Positions 8,436-15,971 of a DNA stretch of 19,939 nucleotides are shown here, piece after piece. The stretch's first letter is position 1. Each line of letters opens with the position of its first letter. Where the stretch lies: assembly GCF_000272405.2 (NCBI RefSeq), contig NZ_AJZM02000207.1, forward strand, positions 1 through 19,939, in the 5' to 3' direction. Made by a program: the position numbers and the translations under genes. This stretch comes from Vibrio tasmaniensis 1F-187 (lineage in GTDB: Bacteria; Pseudomonadota; Gammaproteobacteria; Enterobacterales; Vibrionaceae). Under the pieces are notes generated by a model. The model was not told the origin of the DNA and searched no databases. It saw nothing but the letters and a program-made list of their open reading frames with translations.

Positions 8436-9239
8436 CTAATTCAGGATGATTTCCTGAACGAAGCGGCTACCGAAGTAGGCTAATGTGAGCATGCTGGCAC
8501 CGGCAAGTGCGAACCAAGTGACTTTTTGTCCACGCCAACCTTTCTGATAGTGACCCCATAGAAGGATGGAGTAGATAACCCAAGCAATAAAAGACAATAC
8601 AGCCTTGTGTGCTTTTCCTTGAGCAAACATATCTTGTACGAAGATAAGGCCAGTCAATAAAGTACCTGTTAATAAGCCATTACCGATCAGAATGATCTTG
8701 AAAAGCTGTCTTTCCACCATCATTAAAGGAGGTAGGTTAGGGTTTATCACTAACGCTTTTTTCTTTTTAAGTTTGTGATCTAGCCACGCAAGTTGCAGGG
8801 CGTATAGCGCACCAATAGTCAACGTCGCGTATGAGAACAAAGCCAAAGAGATGTGCAGTAGCAGCTTTGGATCATTCTCTAGATGTTTAATGAACGTGCT
8901 TGAAAGAAAAGTGGCAGCCATTAGATTTAGAGCAGCGAAGCTATAAACAACCGGCAAGATGAACCACAAACGGGTTTTGAGCATCGCACCGCTCATGACC
9001 AAAGAGATGATTAAACTGATCAATGAAGCAACGTTCAAGATACTGAGGTTTTGGCCACTGGCATTAAAAATTAAATCGCCAAGCAACCAAGCATGGAAAG
9101 CTAGAGCAAGTAATGCGCTGATAAACACCGTTTTTACGCGGATTCCTGTTTGGTGCACGAGACCTGGAATGATCGTGGAAATCGCCATTGTATAAAGAAA
9201 GGCCGCTGCGATCGCAATAAGACTGTCCATGGTATCCAT
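8436..9239 (-). CDS. ypjD: YpjD, CcsA/CcmC-like cytochrome c assembly family membrane protein
   Basis: A 267-residue polytopic membrane protein (about eight helices) matching E. coli YpjD. Shared segments include QNLSILNVASLISLI, ISLALFSYATLTIGALYALQLAW and the C-terminal ILLWGHYQKGWRGQK with LAYFGSRFVQEI. It belongs to the cytochrome c assembly / CcmC-CcsA family, whose better known members handle haem for c-type cytochromes. YpjD itself has no firmly established role. ATG 9239 is chosen, with ATG 9230 as a possible alternative; both precede the first helix. It is divergent from ffh, a position conserved in E. coli. Confidence 0.9.
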   Translation of the reverse strand: MDTMDSLIAIAAAFLYTMAISTIIPGLVHQTGIRVKTVFISALLALAFHAWLLGDLIFNASGQNLSILNVASLISLIISLVMSGAMLKTRLWFILPVVYSFAALNLMAATFLSSTFIKHLENDPKLLLHISLALFSYATLTIGALYALQLAWLDHKLKKKKALVINPNLPPLMMVERQLFKIILIGNGLLTGTLLTGLIFVQDMFAQGKAHKAVLSFIAWVIYSILLWGHYQKGWRGQKVTWFALAGASMLTLAYFGSRFVQEIILN

Positions 9240-9261
9240 TTAAATGATTACTAATTGGCGA

Positions 9262-9290
9262 ATTATACCTCGCATCGCTCTTTGGGGCTA
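9262..9290 (-). promoter_or_regulatory. Candidate promoter of ypjD
   Basis: A perfect minus-strand -10 TATAAT lies at 9267-9262, with a weak -35 TAGCCC (9290-9285) at 17-base spacing. It would start transcription about 15 bases before the ypjD ATG. Confidence 0.5.
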
Positions 9291-9365
9291 TGGTGAACCT
9301 CATTCAATTCCAAGTGAATAATGTCTCACATCACAAGCGTGGATGATTAACGCTCTACAACGGGT

Positions 9366-9393
9366 ATGACTCTAATCCGCGCTAATGTATACT
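9366..9393 (+). promoter_or_regulatory. Candidate promoter of ffh
   Basis: A plus-strand -35 ATGACT (9366-9371) and -10 TATACT (9388-9393) are separated by 16 bases, with the predicted start roughly 30 bases before the ffh ATG. Together with the ypjD promoter this makes 9240-9430 a divergent promoter region. Confidence 0.5.
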
Positions 9394-9430
9394 CACAGTA
9401 ATAGTCGCAGTTTTGAGCGAAGAGAAAACT

Positions 9431-10825
9431 ATGTTTGATAATTTAACGGACCGTCTATCCAAAACGCTGAAGAACATCAGCGGTAAAGGTCGTCTGACCG
9501 AAGACAATATAAAAGAGACGCTGCGTGAAGTACGTATGGCGCTACTTGAAGCCGACGTTGCACTGCCCGTTGTCCGCGATTTTGTTAAGCGCGTAAAAGA
9601 AGGCGCTGTGGGTGTTGAGGTTTCTAAATCTCTAACACCTGGTCAAGAATTCATTAAGATCGTTCAAGCTGAGCTTGAAGCTGTGATGGGTGAGTCTAAC
9701 GAGGCTCTTGACCTAGCAGCACAGCCGCCAGCCGTTATTTTAATGGCAGGTCTACAAGGTGCGGGTAAAACCACATCGGTAGGTAAGCTATCTAAGCTCC
9801 TGACTGAGCGTGACAAGAAGAAAGTTTTGGTTGTGTCTGCCGACGTTTACCGTCCAGCGGCAATCAAACAGCTTGAAACGTTAGCAAGCGATGTTGGCGT
9901 CGACTTCTTCCCATCTTCAGCTGATCAAAAGCCTCTTGATATTGCAAACGCTGCAATCGACCATGCGAAGAAGAAATTCTACGACGTGTTAATTGTCGAT
10001 ACTGCTGGTCGTTTGGCTATCGATGAAGAGATGATGGGCGAGATCAAAGAGCTTCATACTGCCATTAAACCAGTAGAGACTCTGTTCGTTGTTGATGCAA
10101 TGACTGGTCAAGATGCTGCGAACACTGCAAAAGCTTTTGGTGATACGCTACCACTAACCGGTGTTATCTTGACGAAAGTTGATGGTGATGCGCGAGGTGG
10201 TGCTGCACTGTCTGTTCGTCATATCACTGGCAAGCCGATTAAATTCTTAGGTGTTGGTGAAAAGACTGACGCACTAGAACCATTCCACCCAGATCGTGTT
10301 GCTTCTCGTATCTTAGGTATGGGCGACGTACTGTCTCTTATTGAAGACCTACAGAAAAACGTTGATACCGAGAAAGCAGAGAAACTGGCTAAGAAGTTCA
10401 AAGAGAAGAAAGGCTTTGACCTTGAAGACTTCCGTGAGCAGCTTGGTCAGATGAAAAACATGGGCGGCATGATGGGCATGATGGATAAGCTTCCAGGTAT
10501 GTCTCAGCTACCAGACAACGTTAAAGATAAAGTTGATGACAAGATGTTCAAGCAAATGGAAGCGATCATCAACTCTATGACAATGAAAGAACGTCAGCGT
10601 CCAGACCTAATCAAAGGCTCACGTAAAAAGCGTATTGCTGCAGGTTCTGGTACGCAGGTACAAGATGTAAACCGTATGCTTAAACAGTTCACTCAAATGC
10701 AGAAGATGATGAAGAAAATGCAGAAAGGTGGAATGAAAGGCATGATGCGCAACATGCAAGGCATGATGGGCGGCGGTGGAGGTATGGGCGGAATGGGTGG
10801 TGGTTTTAACCCGTTTGGTCGATAA
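9431..10825 (+). CDS. ffh: Signal recognition particle GTPase Ffh (SRP54)
   Basis: The protein subunit of the bacterial signal recognition particle. It binds 4.5S RNA and signal sequences emerging from ribosomes and docks with FtsY at the membrane. ATG 9431 is chosen (464 residues; E. coli has 453); an in-frame TTG at 9413 would add six unconserved residues. The N domain covers about residues 1-90. The G domain shows GLQGAGKT (107-114), DTAGR (190-194) and TKVDGDARGG (248-257). The methionine-rich M domain starts near 325, with the RNA-binding segment around KERQRPDLIKGSRKKRIAAG (386-405). The tail is unusually rich in Met and Gly (GGMMGMM and GGGGGMGGMGGG types). The Met-rich groove is normal for signal-peptide binding; the glycine tail is a low-complexity extension. 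Confidence 0.98.
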   Translation: MFDNLTDRLSKTLKNISGKGRLTEDNIKETLREVRMALLEADVALPVVRDFVKRVKEGAVGVEVSKSLTPGQEFIKIVQAELEAVMGESNEALDLAAQPPAVILMAGLQGAGKTTSVGKLSKLLTERDKKKVLVVSADVYRPAAIKQLETLASDVGVDFFPSSADQKPLDIANAAIDHAKKKFYDVLIVDTAGRLAIDEEMMGEIKELHTAIKPVETLFVVDAMTGQDAANTAKAFGDTLPLTGVILTKVDGDARGGAALSVRHITGKPIKFLGVGEKTDALEPFHPDRVASRILGMGDVLSLIEDLQKNVDTEKAEKLAKKFKEKKGFDLEDFREQLGQMKNMGGMMGMMDKLPGMSQLPDNVKDKVDDKMFKQMEAIINSMTMKERQRPDLIKGSRKKRIAAGSGTQVQDVNRMLKQFTQMQKMMKKMQKGGMKGMMRNMQGMMGGGGGMGGMGGGFNPFGR

Positions 10826-10916
10826 TCTACAAATGTAAGCTTTAGCTACGTTACTTTTCATAGTGTTAGCCGTGTCACAGAAAGTGAACGGTTGCTATGT
10901 TGGTGAAAAAATAGCT

Positions 10917-10962
10917 AAAGCCCTTGCATTGCACCGGAATAAGAGTAAAATTCCGGGGCTTT
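10917..10962 (+). terminator. Bipartite hairpin after ffh, probable terminator
   Basis: An outer stem AAAGCC (10917-10922) with GGCTTT (10957-10962) encloses an inner 7-base perfect stem CCGGAAT/ATTCCGG (10934-10940, 10950-10956), leaving an 11-base bulge on the 5' side. The run TTTAATTT follows. It lies about 90 bases after ffh and could end ffh mRNA, separating it from the ribosomal operon. The bulge makes the call moderate. Confidence 0.5.
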
Positions 10963-10975
10963 AATTTGGCACGAG

Positions 10976-11004
10976 ACCCCAAGCTATTTACTTATACTTG
11001 GGGT
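10976..11004 (+). other. Hairpin in the rpsP leader region
   Basis: ACCCCAAG (10976-10983) pairs perfectly with CTTGGGGT (10997-11004) around a 13-base loop, followed by TAATTATTTTATT. It ends 33 bases before rpsP. It could be a second ffh terminator, or an attenuator or leader structure controlling the S16 operon. A TATACT at 10993-10998 inside it could also be a -10, with TTGGCA upstream at 10966-10971, but the 21-base spacing is poor. Confidence 0.45.
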
Positions 11005-11037
11005 TAATTATTTTATTAAGAAAGCAAAGAGGACGAC

Positions 11038-11286
11038 ATGGTAACCATTCGTTTGGCACGTCACGGTGCAAAGAAGCGCCCATTTTATCAAATCGTAGTT
11101 GCGGATAGCCGTAACTCTGTAACTGGCCGTTTCATCGAGAAAGTAGGTTTCTTTAACCCTACTGCTCAAGGTCAAGAAGAAGGTCTACGTCTAGACCTAG
11201 ATCGTGTTAACCACTGGGTTGGTCAAGGCGCATCTCTATCTGATCGTGTAGCTAAGCTAGTTAAAGACGCTCAAAAAGCGGCTTAA
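11038..11286 (+). CDS. rpsP: 30S ribosomal protein S16
   Basis: An 82-residue protein, the standard S16 length, beginning [20 protein letters not shown] with the family signature [14 protein letters not shown] represented as [15 protein letters not shown]16 is an early-binding protein that shapes the 5' domain of 16S rRNA. AGAGGA lies 6 bases before the ATG. It is the first gene of the rpsP-rimM-trmD-rplS operon, whose gene order is shared with E. coli. A hairpin in the leader may regulate it. Confidence 0.99.
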   Translation: MVTIRLARHGAKKRPFYQIVVADSRNSVTGRFIEKVGFFNPTAQGQEEGLRLDLDRVNHWVGQGASLSDRVAKLVKDAQKAA

Positions 11287-11310
11287 TTCTTTTTTAAAGA
11301 GAAATAGCTT

Positions 11311-11865
11311 ATGTCGATGAAGGGTAAAGAAACGATGAGCGAGCAAAATAATAGAATTGTCATGGGTAAACTTGGGTCTACCTATGGTATTCGTGGCTGG
11401 CTTAAAGTGTTCTCCTACACAGACAATGCTGAAAGCATATTTGATTACAGCCCTTGGTATTTAAACCAAAAGGGTAAGTGGGTTGAGTACAAAGTTGAGA
11501 GCTGGAAACGTCATGGCCAAGGTTATGTATGTAAGCTAGCGGGATTAGATGTTCGTGAAGACGCGCAACTGATGACTAACTTTGAAATTGCTATTGACCC
11601 TGCTTCGTTACCTGAATTGTCAGAAGATGAATTCTACTGGCGCGAATTGTTCGGTATGCAAGTTTTTACCACTAAAGGTTACGACCTTGGTGAGGTCACT
11701 GACCTATTAGAAACTGGTTCGAACGATGTTCTAGTAATTAAAGCAAATCTTAAAGATGCTTTTGGCCAAAAGGAACGGTTAGTACCGTACCTTGAAGAGC
11801 AAGTGATCAAGAAAGTTGATCGCGAAGCTCGCCGGATCGAAGTTGACTGGGATCCTGGATTCTAA
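11311..11865 (+). CDS. rimM: Ribosome maturation factor RimM
   Basis: A cytoplasmic factor that binds S19 and assists maturation of the 30S head domain and 16S rRNA processing. The N-terminal RimM beta-barrel is recognised by [20 protein letters not shown], and the C-terminal PRC-barrel by [19 protein letters not shown] and [15 protein letters not shown]. The protein has 184 residues from ATG 11311; ATG 11335 (MSEQNNR) is an alternative with its own purine-rich upstream sequence that would lose eight unconserved residues. It lies 24 bases after rpsP and 26 before trmD. Confidence 0.97.
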   Translation: MSMKGKETMSEQNNRIVMGKLGSTYGIRGWLKVFSYTDNAESIFDYSPWYLNQKGKWVEYKVESWKRHGQGYVCKLAGLDVREDAQLMTNFEIAIDPASLPELSEDEFYWRELFGMQVFTTKGYDLGEVTDLLETGSNDVLVIKANLKDAFGQKERLVPYLEEQVIKKVDREARRIEVDWDPGF

Positions 11866-11891
11866 CTCCAAATTACAGAGCGAGAGAACAC

Positions 11892-12632
11892 ATGTGGGTT
11901 GGCATTATTAGCCTGTTTCCTGAAATGTTCCGTTCTGTTACTGATTTTGGAGTAACAGGTCAAGCGGTTAAAAAAGGTCTTTTATCTATTGAGACATGGA
12001 ATCCTCGCGATTTCACTCATGATAAACATCGCACTGTTGATGATAGACCTTACGGTGGTGGTCCTGGCATGTTAATGATGGTTCAGCCTTTGCGCGATGC
12101 TATCCAAACTGCCAAGCAAGCAGCACCGGGAAAGACGAAAGTAATCTATCTTTCACCTCAAGGTCGTAAACTCGACCAGAAAGGTGTTGAAGAGTTGGCA
12201 ACAAACGAGAACTTGCTTCTTATTTGTGGTCGCTATGAAGGGGTAGATGAGCGCATTATTCAATCTGAAGTCGACGAAGAATGGTCGATTGGCGATTTTG
12301 TGATGACGGGTGGCGAACTGCCAGCCATGACGTTGATTGATTCAGTCTCTCGGTTTGTTCCGGGTGTACTTGGAGATTTCGCATCAGCAGAAGAAGATTC
12401 TTTTGCAAATGGTTTGCTAGATTGTCCCCATTATACGCGCCCTGAGGTGCTAGACGATAAAGATGTGCCATCGGTACTCAAGTCTGGAAACCATAAGGAC
12501 ATTCGTCGCTGGCGATTGAAACAATCGTTGGGCCGAACTTGGCTAAGAAGACCAGAACTCCTGGAAAACCTAGCTCTGACTGACGAACAGGAACAATTAC
12601 TGGCTGAATTCATTAAAGAGCAACGCTCTTAA
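11892..12632 (+). CDS. trmD: tRNA (guanine-N1)-methyltransferase (m1G37)
   Basis: TrmD transfers a methyl group from S-adenosylmethionine to G37 next to the anticodon, preventing +1 frameshifting. The 246 residues have the SPOUT trefoil-knot fold. The AdoMet-binding knot is marked by SPQG (88-91), GRYEGVDER (113-121) and [15 protein letters not shown] (132-146). The catalytic aspartate equivalent is Asp169 in EEDSF, and the RPYGGGPGM motif (52-60) is intact. It is a dimeric cytoplasmic enzyme. The ATG has a purine-rich GAGCGAGAGAA upstream. Confidence 0.99.
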   Translation: MWVGIISLFPEMFRSVTDFGVTGQAVKKGLLSIETWNPRDFTHDKHRTVDDRPYGGGPGMLMMVQPLRDAIQTAKQAAPGKTKVIYLSPQGRKLDQKGVEELATNENLLLICGRYEGVDERIIQSEVDEEWSIGDFVMTGGELPAMTLIDSVSRFVPGVLGDFASAEEDSFANGLLDCPHYTRPEVLDDKDVPSVLKSGNHKDIRRWRLKQSLGRTWLRRPELLENLALTDEQEQLLAEFIKEQRS

Positions 12633-12691
12633 CGAAAAGCAAGCAGTAACCTATTAAATTTAGTATCAGTTTATTCTAGGAATTTATACAA

Positions 12692-13045
12692 ATGAGCAAC
12701 ATCATCAAGGCTCTTGAAGAAGAGCAACTAAAATCAGACCTTCCTAAATTCGCACCAGGTGACACTGTTGTAGTTAAGGTTAAGGTAAAAGAAGGTGACC
12801 GTGAGCGTCTACAGGCTTTCGAAGGCGTTGTAATCGCTATTCGTAACCGTGGTCTACACTCTGCATTCACAGTTCGTAAGATCTCGAACGGTGAAGGCGT
12901 AGAGCGTGCGTTCCAAACTCACTCTCCAATGGTTGATAGCATCGAAGTTAAACGCCGTGGTGCAGTACGTCGTGCCAAGTTGTACTACCTACGTGAGCGT
13001 TCTGGTAAGTCAGCTCGTATTAAAGAGAAGCTTACTAAGAAGTAA
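12692..13045 (+). CDS. rplS: 50S ribosomal protein L19
   Basis: The 117-residue L19 protein, located at the 30S-50S interface. The sequence from [19 protein letters not shown] through [28 protein letters not shown] to [25 protein letters not shown] is canonical. It is the last gene of the rpsP operon, starts 59 bases after trmD with TAGGA upstream, and is followed by a strong terminator. Confidence 0.99.
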
Positions 13046-13066
13046 TTCTTTTTGCATTCTATCGAT

Positions 13067-13096
13067 AAAAGCGGAGCCATTTGGCTCCGCTTTTTT
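13067..13096 (+). terminator. Rho-independent terminator of the rpsP-rimM-trmD-rplS operon
   Basis: A 13-base perfect stem (13067-13079 and 13082-13094, core GCGGAGCCA) has a minimal TT loop and a six-T run. It lies 21 bases after the rplS stop. Flanking A and T runs would let it also work on the opposite strand. Confidence 0.95.
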
Positions 13097-13124
13097 GTGT
13101 CTGCTATTTAGAGTCTCACAGGTA

Positions 13125-13171
13125 AGAGATCCCCAACTTGCTCGTTCCTCACTCTGAGGATGACGAATGAC
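13125..13171. repeat. Palindromic extragenic repeat, copy A (inverted to copy B)
   Basis: Read on the minus strand, this begins GTCATTC and ends GGGGATCTCT, like copy B at 13233-13273. Over a 30-base gap-free core the two agree at 21 positions. Copy A has six extra bases after GTCATTC (GTCATC-type) and one inserted C. Its arms (ATCCTC and GGGGAT on the minus strand) can pair with one G-T wobble around a loop like that of copy B. It resembles a dispersed REP/MITE-like unit; genome-wide copies cannot be tested here. Confidence 0.55.
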
Positions 13172-13232
13172 AAGCCTTGATACCGTGATAGGCTGTCGAA
13201 CCGCTGAGGGAGTTTTTGAATCAACCAGAGCT

Positions 13233-13273
13233 GTCATTCCCTAGACTGACGAAGGAAGGAGTAGGGAATCCCC
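13233..13273. repeat. Palindromic extragenic repeat, copy B
   Basis: ATTCCCTA (13236-13243) and TAGGGAAT (13262-13269) form a perfect 8-base inverted repeat around an 18-base purine-rich loop containing GACGAAGGAAGGAG. It is the inverted relative of copy A, with 61 bases between them. The shared structure rather than strict identity suggests two independent units of one repeat family. Confidence 0.6.
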
Positions 13274-13296
13274 ATTAGTGCCGTGTTATAGGCAAT

Positions 13297-13327
13297 AAAA
13301 AAGGATTGCCGTAAAACGCCAACCCTT
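13297..13327 (-). terminator. Terminator of the pil-coaE-zapD-yacG operon
   Basis: On the minus strand AAGGGTTGGCG (13327-13317) pairs with CGGCAATCCTT (13311-13301) with one G-T and one mismatch around the loop TTTTA, followed by six T (13302-13297). It lies 45 bases beyond the yacG stop, after the heptamer array. Confidence 0.75.
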
Positions 13328-13334
13328 CAAAATT

Positions 13335-13369
13335 TACTCGCTACTCGCTACTCGCTACTCGCTACTCGC
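13335..13369. repeat. Perfect tandem heptamer, five copies of TACTCGC
   Basis: Units occupy 13335-13341, 13342-13348, 13349-13355, 13356-13362 and 13363-13369 with no mismatches. The array lies two bases beyond the yacG stop codon and before its terminator, so it would be transcribed as GCGAGTA repeats in the yacG 3' UTR. Such arrays can change copy number by slipped-strand replication. Confidence 0.95.
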
Positions 13370-13371
13370 GC

Positions 13372-13569
13372 CTAGTGTGGGTCTTCCGACCAACCATCGC
13401 TATCCGACATGTCTGGAGCACCAGCGATGCTGTTCTCTTCGTCAGCCCATTCCCCGAAATCAATCATCTGACATTGCTTGCTGCAAAACGGGCGGTGCGG
13501 GCTTTGTTCGCCCCATTCAACGTCAGTGTTACATTGAGGGCATTTAACGATGGTGATTTTCTTCGACAT
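13372..13569 (-). CDS. yacG: DNA gyrase inhibitor YacG (zinc-binding)
   Basis: A 65-residue protein with the YacG zinc finger: Cys10, Cys13 (CPQC), Cys29 and Cys33 (CSKQC), followed by [11 protein letters not shown]. In E. coli YacG binds the GyrB C-terminal region and blocks DNA binding by gyrase. The acidic tail ([13 protein letters not shown]) is typical. It is the last gene of the minus-strand operon, 80 bases after zapD with a hairpin in the gap. The coaE-zapD-yacG order is conserved in Gammaproteobacteria. Confidence 0.97.
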   Translation of the reverse strand: MSKKITIVKCPQCNTDVEWGEQSPHRPFCSKQCQMIDFGEWADEENSIAGAPDMSDSDGWSEDPH

Positions 13570-13608
13570 AGTGATTCTTAATTTGAAGGTGTAATAATAG
13601 TGAGTTTA

Positions 13609-13630
13609 GGCTCGAGTGAGGACTCAAGCC
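13609..13630 (-). other. Intercistronic hairpin between zapD and yacG
   Basis: On the minus strand GGCTTGAG (13630-13623) pairs with CTCGAGCC (13616-13609), including one T-G wobble, around TCCTCA. No U-tract follows, so mRNA processing or stabilisation is more likely than termination. It lies about 40 bases before the yacG start. Confidence 0.4.
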
Positions 13631-13649
13631 AAACAATAAAGGAAATGAA

Positions 13650-14390
13650 TTAGCTGCAGATAGCCAACTCAAATTCAATATCTTGAGTACAGGCTTGCCC
13701 AGTTTCAAAGCTCATAAATTTAATAGCGAAACGGTTTTTATGTCCCGAGATCATCGGGTAGGCACCGTACTGCATTGGAATTGAAAGGCGAAGGATATTC
13801 GCTTCATCAGCATCGCTTTGGAAGAAACCTGTACGAGCGATCTGATCCTTAAAGTGACCAGTCTCTCTGGTGAGCTTCAACCATAGTGTTAGTGCTTCAT
13901 ACAGAGGCTGTAGGCTATCCATCCATGTCTCAGCATCTCTAACTCTCTTATCAAGAGGAAGATGAAGCCAATAATGTAGAGCCGGTAAATCAAAGCAACA
14001 TGAGCCACCTGGCAAGTTAAAGCGTTGACGAATGGCGCTAAGGAAGCGGTCCTCTTTTAATGATTGCCCAAAACGTTCCGCCTGCATCAGTTCACGATAG
14101 ATATGACTAATATCATTGAGCAATGATGTCAGCATCTCTTGATCGACACCTTCAACATCTAACCAACTTTTATAGGTTACACGCTGTTTCTCAATATCTT
14201 TTGCGAGTTCGCTCTTAAGTTGTATCTGTTCGAATATTTCAATCAGATCAAAGATAGAACGGAAAAAGAGTTGATACTGTTGAGCATCGGAAAATGCAGA
14301 AGACAAGTGTAACTGCCTCAAGAGTGATTCAACTCTTAAGTAGATGCGTGTTTTCTCATTTAGAGGATGTTCAAATTTATGGGTGATCAT
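13650..14390 (-). CDS. zapD: Cell division protein ZapD (FtsZ-bundling factor, YacF)
   Basis: A 246-residue cytoplasmic protein that crosslinks FtsZ protofilaments at the division ring. Family features are the opening [20 protein letters not shown], the middle [20 protein letters not shown] and the C-terminal beta-rich part with [19 protein letters not shown] 14390 is chosen because AAGG lies 8 bases upstream and this is the conserved N-terminus; an in-frame ATG at 14405 would add five residues. It follows coaE by 26 bases. Confidence 0.95.
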   Translation of the reverse strand: MITHKFEHPLNEKTRIYLRVESLLRQLHLSSAFSDAQQYQLFFRSIFDLIEIFEQIQLKSELAKDIEKQRVTYKSWLDVEGVDQEMLTSLLNDISHIYRELMQAERFGQSLKEDRFLSAIRQRFNLPGGSCCFDLPALHYWLHLPLDKRVRDAETWMDSLQPLYEALTLWLKLTRETGHFKDQIARTGFFQSDADEANILRLSIPMQYGAYPMISGHKNRFAIKFMSFETGQACTQDIEFELAICS

Positions 14391-14416
14391 CGAGCAAACC
14401 TTCATTCAACATTGTT

Positions 14417-15031
14417 CTATTCTGACCCATCTACTGCACTGATTGCCAGATACTTTTGATGTAAATCTGTGATTTGAGGCAAAAGTTCTTGGTTTTTAGT
14501 ATGGTTTTTAATCACGTCATCTGCAACTGCTAAGCGCTGTTCTCTTGATGCCTGTGATTTTAAAATTGATTTAACTTGTTCCCTAGAAACATTATCGCGA
14601 CTCATCGTACGTTCTATTTGCACTTCTACCGGCACATCAACGATTAATACGCGATCGGTCATGCCTTGCATTTGGTTTTCAACCAATAGCGGTGCGACTA
14701 ATAAACCATATGGGGATGTGATTTTAGACAGGTCACTGTCAATTTTGTCGCGGATCATAGGGTGAAGCAGTTCATTGAGCCATTGTTTCTCTGTGGGATC
14801 AGAAAAGATCACTTCGCGCAGTTTAGCTCGGTTTAGCGCTCCATCTTCGAGCAATACCTCTTCACCAAAATGAGTCGCAATCTGTTTTAGACCTTCACTG
14901 CCCAACGCCACCACTTCACGTGCCACGATATCAGCATCGACAATATCAATGTGAAAATGTTCGCTGAAGAGATTAGCTACCGTCGTTTTACCACTGGCGA
15001 TCCCACCGCTTAATCCGATAATGATTGCCAT
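14417..15031 (-). CDS. coaE: Dephospho-CoA kinase
   Basis: This enzyme phosphorylates the 3'-hydroxyl of dephospho-CoA, the last step of coenzyme A synthesis. The 204-residue protein starts at ATG 15031 with the P-loop GLSGGIASGKTT (residues 5-16). It is followed by the conserved DIVDADIVAREVV and the lid region around TMSRDNVSREQV. A longer open frame reaching back into pilD is not used. The start is only 2 bases after the pilD stop, indicating translational coupling; pilD-coaE linkage is common in Gammaproteobacteria. Confidence 0.97.
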   Translation of the reverse strand: MAIIIGLSGGIASGKTTVANLFSEHFHIDIVDADIVAREVVALGSEGLKQIATHFGEEVLLEDGALNRAKLREVIFSDPTEKQWLNELLHPMIRDKIDSDLSKITSPYGLLVAPLLVENQMQGMTDRVLIVDVPVEVQIERTMSRDNVSREQVKSILKSQASREQRLAVADDVIKNHTKNQELLPQITDLHQKYLAISAVDGSE

Positions 15032-15033
15032 GA

Positions 15034-15903
15034 TTAAACCCCTAGTACAGAAGTGAAATACCAGCCCATGATGTCGTTGCCCCACATCAAACTCACCCAA
15101 CCCGCAATTGCAAGGTAAGGTCCAAAGGGAAAGGCTTTATCTATGCCTTGTTGTTTCAAGCGAAGTTGAATCAAGCCGAAAACTAAGCCGACAAGTGAGG
15201 ATAGAAGAATGATCATTGGGAGGTGTTGCCAACCAAGCCAGGCGCCAAGCGCAGCTAGTAACTTGAAATCACCGTAACCCATGCCTTCTTTGCCTGTTAA
15301 CAGCTTGAACAACCAATAAACAGACCACAAAGCTAGATAGCCAGCCATTGCGCCAACGACGGAATCTTGAAGCGATACAGGACTGATGTTAAACAGTGCC
15401 AAAGCGATACCAGACCAAACCAAAGGTAAGGTGATTTGATCAGGTAACAGCATGGTATCTAGGTCGATAAAGGTTGCGGCAATCAATGCAAAGGTGAAAA
15501 AAATCAAAGCAATGGCGTAGTAACTGAAACCAAAGTGGCTAGCCACTACGGTGCATAGTATTGCAGTCAGCAGTTCGACCAATGGATAGCGAGCACTGAT
15601 TGGGTTAGCACAGCTATGACACTTACCTTTCAAGAACAACCAGCTTAATACTGGAACATTGTCGACGATTCTTAATTGGGTTTTACATTTCGGGCAAGCC
15701 GAACGAGGGATACTGAGATTGAACTTCCCCTCTGGCGCTGGAATTTTATATTGAGAGAAATACTCCGAGCACTCTTGTTGCCACTCTCGTTCCATCATAA
15801 TCGGTAAACGGTGTATGACTACGTTGAGGAAACTGCCAATAAGAAGGCTAAAAATGAAAGCTAATACGGGGAATAGCCAAGGATAGTAGTGAAATACTTC
15901 CAT
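15034..15903 (-). CDS. pilD: Prepilin leader peptidase / N-methyltransferase
   Basis: An inner-membrane aspartic protease that cleaves the leader of type IV pilins (and type II secretion pseudopilins) before Phe and N-methylates it. The 289-residue protein starts at ATG 15903 with AAAGGA 5 bases upstream; a GTG at 15918 is less likely. The N-terminal methylase domain has two CxxC pairs, Cys70/Cys73 and Cys95/Cys98, which bind zinc in many members. The active-site aspartates lie in [10 protein letters not shown] (146-155) and GYGDFK (209-214, Asp212). About seven or eight helices are visible. It should process PilA from this locus and, by analogy with V. cholerae, other prepilins. Confidence 0.97.
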   Translation of the reverse strand: MEVFHYYPWLFPVLAFIFSLLIGSFLNVVIHRLPIMMEREWQQECSEYFSQYKIPAPEGKFNLSIPRSACPKCKTQLRIVDNVPVLSWLFLKGKCHSCANPISARYPLVELLTAILCTVVASHFGFSYYAIALIFFTFALIAATFIDLDTMLLPDQITLPLVWSGIALALFNISPVSLQDSVVGAMAGYLALWSVYWLFKLLTGKEGMGYGDFKLLAALGAWLGWQHLPMIILLSSLVGLVFGLIQLRLKQQGIDKAFPFGPYLAIAGWVSLMWGNDIMGWYFTSVLGV

Positions 15904-15971
15904 AGTGTCCTTTACCACTTAATCAATACAAGCAGTGGTTCTCTGCTTGAGGGGTGTTTGGTTGCTTTTAG

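Larger units (their letters stand above)
13046..13371. other. 326-base gene-free region between rplS and yacG with terminators and repeats
   Basis: The region lies between converging genes. In order it holds the rplS terminator, two related hairpin-forming repeats in opposite orientation (13125-13171 and 13233-13273), the minus-strand terminator of the pil/yacG operon (13297-13327) and a perfect five-copy heptamer (13335-13369). Open frames crossing it run through terminators and repeats and look non-coding. Confidence 0.8.

Noticed and set aside
10741..10822. Met/Gly-rich low-complexity end of ffh as a possible frameshift or assembly error
   Set aside because: Methionine- and glycine-rich tails are typical of Ffh M domains and the frame ends normally.
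12906..13237. Open frames running from within rplS into the downstream region on either strand (83 and 75 codons)
   Set aside because: They cross the rplS terminator and the palindromic repeats and resemble no known protein; they are shadows.
13335..13369. Short regular repeats as a possible CRISPR array
   Set aside because: Units are 7 bases, directly adjacent and without spacers; no cas genes are nearby.
13375..13581. 68-codon open frame opposite yacG
   Set aside because: It is the antisense of a complete zinc-finger YacG gene and resembles no known protein.
15034..15100. Longer coaE frame overlapping the pilD 3' end
   Set aside because: The P-loop begins five residues after ATG 15031, the normal CoaE N-terminus; the upstream extension is the pilD 3' end read in another frame.
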